A DNA stretch of 64,000 nucleotides from Sceloporus undulatus (taxonomy: Eukaryota > Chordata > Lepidosauria > Squamata > Phrynosomatidae), in contig NC_056522.1 of NCBI RefSeq assembly GCF_019175285.1, positions 37,561,855-37,625,854 of the forward strand. The letters are read 5' to 3'. A program made the translations under genes and the position numbers. How positions within the stretch are numbered: the first letter of the stretch is position 1; each line of letters opens with the position of its first letter. Shown here piece by piece: positions 57,106 to 64,000 of this stretch. Under the pieces are notes generated by a model that had not been told where the DNA came from, made no database searches, and saw only the letters and a program-made list of their open reading frames with translations.

Positions 57106-58740
57106 TTGTTGTTGTTCTTGTTAACTGCCCTCAGTCGATCTCGACCCATGTCGATGCTGTGGATGAGACATCTACAAGACTCTCTGCCTTCCGTTGCTCT
57201 GCTTAATTCCTGTAAACCCACACTAGTGACCTCTTTAATAGAGTCCGGCCAACTAACATGCAGCCTTCCTCTCTTTCTACCTCCCCTCCCCTTTCCTAGC
57301 ATTATTGTTTTTTCCAGTGAGTCCTCCCTTTCCATGATGTGCCCGAAGTATGACAGCCTCCTTTTTGTCATCTTGGCTTCCAGGGAGATCTCTGGCTTGA
57401 TCTGCTCTAGGACCTGTTTGTTTGTCCTTTTGGCTGTCCATGGGATCCTCAACACTCTTCTCCAGCACCACATCTCAAATGAATTGATTTTCTTCTTATC
57501 TTCTTTAACTGTCCAGCTCTCATATCCATACATAGTAATAGGGAATATGATGACTTGTATGATTCTATCTTTTGTGCTCAGTTGTATATTTTTGCATTTT
57601 AGAATCTTTCTAGTTCTTTCATAGCTGCTCTGCCCATTCTTAATCTTCTTCTGATTTCCTGGTTGCAGTCCCTGTTCCTATCAATGTTTGATCCCAGGTA
57701 TGAGAATTCTTTTACTATTTCTATTTCCTTATTGTCTAGGTTAAATTTGTGTAGATTTGTGTAGTTTTCTTTATGTTCAATAGTAGGCCTACTTTTGCAC
57801 TTTCTTCCTTGATCTTCCTTAGTATGTATTCCAGGTCTATGGAAAACCTGATGAGGTTTTCTACTAGTACTTTGGTGTCATCTGCATATCTTAGATTGTT
57901 GATATTCCTTCCTCCTATTTTCACTCCGCCATCTTCTGTGTCCAGACCTGCTTTTCTTATATGTTCTACATACAGGTTGAACAGGTAGGGTGAGAGGATA
58001 CAGCCTTGACAGACCCCTTTACCAATTCTGTTTCTCTGTGTTCTGTTCTGACGGAGTACAGATTCCTTATCAGGACTATCAGATATGTTGGCACTCCCAT
58101 GTCTTTAAGGGTGTTCCATAGCTTTTCATGATGTATTCAACTGAAGGCTTTGCTGCAGTCTATAAAGCACATGCTGATTTTCTTTTGGAATTCCCTGTTG
58201 CCCTCTATTATCCATCATATATTTGCAATGTGGTCCCTAGTGCTCTTCCTTTCCTGAACCCTGCCTGGACCTCTGGGATTTCTCTTTCCATGTATACTTG
58301 AAGTCTGTGTTGCAGAATGTTGAGCATAATCTTGCTTGTTTGAGAGAGGCTATGATCCTATAGTTGCTGCAGTCTTTTGTATCTCCTTCTTTGTGGAAGG
58401 GGATGTACATTGACTGCTTCCAGTCTGTTGGCCATCGTTTTGTTTTCCATATTTGCTGTCATTTGTTGGTTAGTACTAGAGTTGACTATGTCAATGTGGA
58501 TTACAGCAGTTCAACTGGAATATCATCTGTTCCTGGATATTTTGTTTGTTTTGTTTTGCCATTTCTCTTATTGCAGTTTCCACCTCGCTTTTTAGAATTT
58601 GGGTTTGATATTCATATGGCTTTTTGTTCCATGTGTCCTTCATGTTGTCATCTCTTTTATATAACTCTCCTGTGTATTGCATCCAACATCTTTTCCCACC
58701 CCAACATCTATTTTCCACATCTTACTGTGTCACAAATATA
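57106..58740 (-). mobile_element. BovB (RTE) LINE, 5'-truncated, minus orientation
   Basis: On the minus strand, in order: pre-RT part GELYKRDDNMKDTW and LKSEVETAIREMAKQ (58700-58560); RT core KIGGRNINNLRYADDTKVLV (57924-57865) with the catalytic YADD; KIKEESAKVGLLLNIKKT; then an open frame from 57533, MYGYESWTVKEDKKKINSFE, MWCWRRVLRIPWTAKRTNKQ, LSYFGHIMEREDSLEKTIML. These blocks are diagnostic of BovB ORF2. The 3' end near 57106 has a (CAA)n-type tail. Frames are broken in several places. The endonuclease end is missing. Confidence 0.9.
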
Positions 58741-58859
58741 AAATATGATTTTTGAAAGTTCCTACTGAACACACAAGTGTCCATGTGTTCCAGTTATCTA
58801 GTACAAACATTTGAAACCCCACTTTAGTCACTATTTCTCCTTCACTGTTATGCCTTTAT

Positions 58860-59770
58860 TATTATTTTATTTATTTAGCCTTTATCCTAAATTGACCTAA
58901 GTGGCTCACAAAAGATAATTTAAAAATAGTACAATTAAAAACAGTTAAAAACATCACATTAATATACAAGTTAAAAATATAAAATCATTATTTATTTATT
59001 TATTTATTTATTTAATTTTTATGCCACCTTTCTCTCCAAAAAAAGGGACCAAGGCAACTCACAATATAAAAGCACATAAAAACAAAAATTTGAAAAACAA
59101 TTAACATAACCTAATTAAAACACAACAAGTTAAAATTTAAGACATACAAAAGTTGAAAACATAATTTAAGAATCTATAACAACCCACCTACCCCCAAATA
59201 AAACCAGGCTTGCATAATTTTAAAAAGGCTATCTGCAAAGGAATGTTTTTACCTGCCGGTGAAAGGCCAGCAGGCAGGGAGCCAGTCTAGCCTCCTGCAG
59301 AAGGGAGTTCCACAGGTAGGGAGCAGCCACTGAGAAGTCTCACTCTCGTGTCCTCACTGAGCAAGCCTATGGTGGTGGTGGGACTGAGAGAAAGCCTTCT
59401 CTTGAGGATCTTAGGGTTCTAGCTGGTTCATATGGGTAGATACAGTTTCCTAAATAGTCTGGACCTAAACCATGTAGGGCTTTATAAGTCATTAAACACA
59501 TACTCAGATAAAAATATAAAACTGTTTAAAACATATAAAAGCAAACACCCCAATAACAAGCCTCCCTGTCTGCAATTACATATTAAAAGCCTGTTTGAAG
59601 AGAAATGTTTTTGCCTGTCAGTGAAAGGAAAGCCCTGCTCCCATATGAGGGAATTCCAAAGAATGGGAGCAGCTACTGAGAAGGCTCACTCTCAGGTCCT
59701 CCCAAGTGAGCCCATGATGGTGGCAGCATTGAGAAAAAGTATTTCCCTGAAGCCTGAAGATCTTAGAGTT
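58860..59770. mobile_element. LINE tails and family E repeat fragments
   Basis: Two LINE-tail-like blocks (58862-58990; (TTTA)n at 58988-59018 followed by 'ttatgccacctttctctcc'), then family E blocks 'gcagaagggagttccacaggtaggg', 'gaggatcttagggttctagctgg', 'accatgtagggctttataagtc', repeated in shorter form at 59600-59770. Confidence 0.5.
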
Positions 59771-59779
59771 CTGCGTTTC

Positions 59780-61070
59780 CCCTTTCCAAATCAAATATCA
59801 CTATCACCACCACCATCATCTTCATCTTCATCTTCATCATCTTTTGGGGGATGAGGTAGAAGGGATGAAGGATTACCATAATCCTTCATAGGAAGTTATG
59901 TTGTGTAGATCACTTGAAGAAGAAACTTAAAAGGTGATGTGATTTTACATTCTGTAACCCTCTATTTCCTGATACTTCTCCTCCTTTCCTACGTCCAAGG
60001 CTCTTCTGGTGCTGATGTGTGGTTGTGATGGGAGAGGGTAGGGGGTAGACTAGGAAGAAGTGCTGTACAACCTCATGTGCCATCTTCACTTGCTGAGTTG
60101 CACAGGAGTATGTAGGATTGAGTTCAAGATAAAGATTGGGTTGTTGCCAAACCTTATGGATTCTTCTTTGTGCATAAATTAGCCTCTGTATTACTACGTT
60201 TTAATGAGTTGGGCAGTCACAGACTAGGTTGTGATAAAAACTACCGAGAAGGAATAAATAAGAATGAAGCAAGAATATAGGGTGCTAAATGTCAGCCCTC
60301 CTGTGTGGAATTCTTCATAAAGTTTTAATGCTGTTGAAATTTTATTATCATATTGTCATTTCATAGGGACCCTTAAGTGCTGAGTAATTATTTCATGATA
60401 TAGCTGTAGGCAGGTTTGGCTGCAATGAATAAATCTGTTTGGATTTTTAAAAATGATCAAAAATTGTAGATAAAATCCAATGTCCTGATGGAAGAACTGA
60501 AAAATTTCTTCTGCTCGACTGCCCTCTCCCCCTTGCAGCTCTCTGAGTCACTCAAGAACCAACTATGCTGGACTTTTCCGCCTTTCCACAGTGAGCCAGT
60601 TTTGAGGACACATATGGAGCTTGAGTGGAGAGGAGGAGACCATTTACTTCCCAGTTCTGATTGGGCTCCTCTTTCACCAGTGCAAGTCCATAACTGGATC
60701 CAGTCCAATTTGACTTAGTTACGACTCAAATAATGTGAAACATAAACGGAAACAAAGAGAACAGAAAATTTGCAAGTGTTCTTTACATTCCTAAGTACTT
60801 TGCTCTCAGGATATTTAGGTCTTTATAGTTCAGAAGCTTTACTTTTACTTTGGCTCCAAAGTAAATTGAAAACCTGTCAGTAACCACTCTTGCAATCACA
60901 GTCTGGACAATATCAAGATTCCAAACTCTCTTTAAAGGCCTGTCCACATCTGGAGTATAGCTAGAAAAAGATTGGCAAAAGTCAAAGTTTATAAAATCTG
61001 TTCTCAGACAGTGCCAATATGTAATTACCTATAAGTAGATACGGATCTAGGAGCATGGTCAAGATGCAAA
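59780..61070. other. KCNK2 intron, no exon seen
   Basis: A (CAT)/(TCATCT)n-like tract at 59800-59845; otherwise anonymous. Confidence 0.5.
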
Positions 61071-61071
<1 letters not shown>

Positions 61072-61118
<47 letters not shown>

Positions 61119-61120
61119 CC
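61072..61120. repeat. (ATT)n microsatellite with LINE tail
   Basis: About 16 units, followed by 'atccctcctctccctgtattggattgaggcagg' to about 61310. Confidence 0.9.
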
Positions 61121-61319
61121 CTCCTCTCCCTGTATTGGATTGAGGCAGGTAACAACAAACAAAAGCAATAAAATCAAACATGACTATCATTGGATAAAAG
61201 CATAACAGGACATATTAGATCCTAGTTCCTCAATCTCCCTCCCACCCTAAAATACCATTAAAAACAATTCCCAATAAAATGGTTAATAAAATAAATAAAT
61301 TTTTGCCACCTTATCCCAT

Positions 61320-62995
61320 TCAAAATAAGCAGTCTTGAAGGAAATGACGATTAGTGATACCAAATACCACTGAAAGGTCAGGAGAATCAACACAATGAAA
61401 CTCTTTCTAGAAGAGTTACACACCAAGGTCGTCAAGGCAGTTCTGATCACTTGAATCTAGATTGCAATGGATCTGTCATCTGGATCTTTCATCTAGGAAT
61501 ATTTGGAATTAGATTTCTACCATGCATTCAGATATACCAAGGCTAGAATCTTGTTGGTGAAATATGCATATATAAGTTGTCTTATACATGTGGTTATACT
61601 TTTTTGATGTTTTCATTTACTGGTTACATGAGTGATATTCCACAAGTGCACCTGTTTCTCATGGGCCTAAATCTTATCGTTAGTCCTAAATAATGTAGAG
61701 CCATTTACCAAAACCAACTCATCATTTGACAGTTGATTTCAGTGCTCTAACTGGGACTAACTATCATTATTCTAGTCATACAGGTGTGCTTTCTTGGAGT
61801 GGTTGTGGTGTAACTATTACTAGTACCTTCAATGATCCTCTTTATTTACTAGGATTTCAGAAACAACCATTGTGTATTCCCTATTTGCAAGGGGATGATA
61901 AGCAGTCAATGGTTACATAATGTTGGTATTAGGCAAGAAAGGTGGTGTAGTGAAATCACTGTGTAACTGCAGGAGTGTAGATTTACACCTTACAATACAC
62001 ATTATAGGATAGTTTTTTGTGGGTTTTTTGGGCTATGTGGCCATGTTCTAGAAGAGTTTATTCCTGACATTTCAATATAGGATCTCAGCCAATGTGTTCA
62101 GGCATCATGTGTAAGCAGGGTAGATTTGACACAGCATATGTCTTTTTGGTCAAGTATTGCTCTTTAAGACAGGGTCACAACAAGGCTCTCATAAGAACCA
62201 TTCTGGACTACTGTTTTATTAGAACGACAGAATAAGTGAAAATTTGCTTCCAATTTAAGGAAAATATGTCAGCCAGGGCAGAGACCAAATTGTTAGCTTT
62301 TTAAAGCTGTGCTGGGAGCAGCTCTATTATAAGCTGTGACTAAACTTTGAAGGCTTTGATGGGCAAGTGAACAATCCTGGCCATTTTCTCTCTCCATTCT
62401 AGAACTTTAATGAATGCTACTAAACAGAAGCTGGTGGGGTTTATCTACCAGAGTGTTGTCATTTTAATTACTTTATGAATAGTTTTGTTTGTAACAGTGA
62501 GTTGAATCCAGTGTAATTAGTGGCAGGACACTGAATCCAGTGGGACAGAAAGCAAAACATTTCCACACCAATTAGAGACCCCTCTCATGGATATGCACAA
62601 TTGACAATGGAGGACTGGAAAACCCTCTGGAAACAGTTTCCGAGGACCTGTTGGAGAGATTCATAGGACCTTCCAGGGCTGTGGACAGCATGGCAGGATA
62701 AGAAAGTTCTGTTGCACCCTCTACTTGGTGGGCACCACATATTCCATAGGCTTAACATATGACCCTCCTGGTGAGCGGGAGGAAGTCTCTTGGCTTTCCT
62801 GTATCCACCAATCCTGATAGCTTTCTACCATTTCGGGCTGAAAAAAAATGTTTTAGGGACCTAAAAATAGCCTTGGGTGACATTTTGACAATCTATGTTA
62901 TTTATGGGGTGCTGCATCCCAAAACAGGGACACAAAACACTCTAAAAGTGTAACTTCCAATCAATCAGAACATTATTTCCAGTCACTGCTTAATG
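61320..62995. other. KCNK2 intron, no exon seen
   Basis: 62015-62110 contains 'gtgggttttttgggctatgtggccatgttctagaag', a phrase common in dispersed squamate repeats that I cannot place in a family. The rest is anonymous. Confidence 0.45.
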
Positions 62996-63002
62996 TGCCA
63001 GT

Positions 63003-63243
63003 ACAGTGGACTTTTGGTATCCATCAGGTATCCATCAGGGTTCCAGGATCCCCTGTGGATACCAAAATCCATGGATACTCGAGTTCCATTGTACACAGTA
63101 TGGTAGAAAAATGGTGTCCCCTACATAAAATGACAAAATCAGGATTATTTTTTTTATACACACACAAACACACACACACACACGTGCCATTGATAGTTTA
63201 ATCAGTGGATGCAGAATCATTGGATATGGAGTGCTAACTGTAC
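63003..63243. mobile_element. Tigger/mariner-like MITE with internal (CA)n
   Basis: Left 'cagtggacttttggtatccatc', right 'attggatatggagtgctaactgt', TA at both ends. (CA)n at 63160-63184. Confidence 0.7.
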
Positions 63244-63809
63244 AACCACCCAAGGGTAGCAGGGAACCCAAAATGGCCTTCTGCCCCTTTTGGACTTAAG
63301 AGGTCTTGCATGTTAGTGTAATGCTGGATTTCTTTGTCAAGAAACATGACAAAATTGTAAATGTGCATTGTTTTGAGTGCTTGCACTTTCCTAACAGACT
63401 GCTGTTTGTAACAGTCTTTTATCAATATGATTGACATTTGCTTTTGTATCTCAGGAGCTTCTCCCACCTGAGCATGCAATCAATGTATGATTTCAGTTGT
63501 TTTGTATTGTACATAGGATGATTCCTTCATGGCATTTTTTTTTCAGTTGCTATTATGCTGCCCCTTATGTATGTAAAATCCATGCTTTTCACTCAGATGC
63601 AGCTGGAAAATAATAATAAAAAGGTATATATTTTAAATGCTGTGTACAGTTCTTGGAATCTTATTGTGAATGCAGGTACAAACTAGACCAACAAATATGT
63701 TTAGACATTTGCTTTTGCTTTTAGAAATCTTGCTTTAGAAAGCAGTTACAATTAGTTTCTTTAAATTAGAAAGTTAAGAGCCAGCTGACAAACTTTTTTT
63801 TCTCTTTAG

Positions 63810-63829
63810 GCAGATCCAATAATTCCCAG
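63810..63829 (+). other. Candidate 20-nt microexon in KCNK2 intron
   Basis: GCAGATCCAATAATTCCCAG lies between a strong acceptor (ttttttttctctttag) and a strong donor (CAG|GTAAGC). A 20-nt exon would shift the KCNK2 frame after TTIG. No such exon is known to me in the family, so chance is likely. Confidence 0.15.
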
Positions 63830-64000
63830 GTAAGCATTTATGTGGACAAACAGAACGTGTGAGCTGTGCTGTCACAGATAAAATACTAGACAATAGTTTT
63901 TGCAACCGAGATTGGTGTAGTTATAATTACTGTTAGTAGTAATTTGTAGTTCTTTGGTTTACATGCTATCTTTGTTCATGTGAGAATGTCCATAGCAAAG

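Noticed and set aside
56964-57533. Host gene encoding a 189-residue protein
   Set aside because: The translation is the BovB ORF2 C-terminus.
59432-59854. 140-codon open frame
   Set aside because: Composed of family E and LINE-tail repeats ending in a TCATCT-type simple repeat.

Overview
The window looks like nuclear DNA from a lizard, probably an iguanian squamate. The evidence is its repeat complement: tRNA-derived Sauria SINEs, 5S-rRNA-derived SINEs with a Sauria/BovB tail, BovB (RTE) LINE pieces, many CR1 3' ends with the ATTCTATG tail, L2-like LINE ends, hAT, Harbinger and Tigger-like non-autonomous elements, and long (AAT)n tracts. The species cannot be fixed from the sequence. Two 10-base N runs show it is a draft assembly.

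The only host gene I can support is KCNK2 (TREK-1, a two-pore-domain potassium channel), on the + strand. A likely first exon ends at 27680. Coding exon 2 is 33952-34262 (N-terminus, first membrane helix, start of the cap). Coding exon 3 is 56275-56392 (end of the cap, first pore helix). The gene continues beyond 64000. Splicing 27680 to 33952 creates an initiator ATG split by the intron, giving the MAAPDLLDP form known in mammals. Three different minisatellites lie at and around this first exon (25.5-26.3, 26.85-27.3 and 28.0-29.0 kb).

Region by region: 1-3 kb is intergenic with a hAT element, a palindromic MITE and SINE/LINE pieces. 3229-7360 is a degraded 4.1-kb PIF/Harbinger-type DNA transposon. 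It carries a remnant of the transposase C-terminus, a four-exon Myb/SANT-like gene with three introns of about 110 bp, and at its right end a duplicated subterminal block with telomere-like repeats and a second Myb-like fragment on the other strand. It sits inside an L2-like LINE. 8-25.5 kb is intergenic and repeat-rich, including inverted BovB fragments and a Harbinger-like MITE. 25.5-29 kb is the KCNK2 promoter and first-exon region. 29-34 kb is intron 1. 34.3-56.3 kb is a 22-kb intron filled with CR1, MITEs and SINEs. 56.4-64 kb is the next intron, with a large BovB fragment.

No RNA gene in working form, CRISPR array or bacterial feature is present. The most unusual items are the spliced Myb-like gene in the Harbinger element, the split KCNK2 start codon with a short upstream ORF ending just before it, and the minisatellites around that exon.
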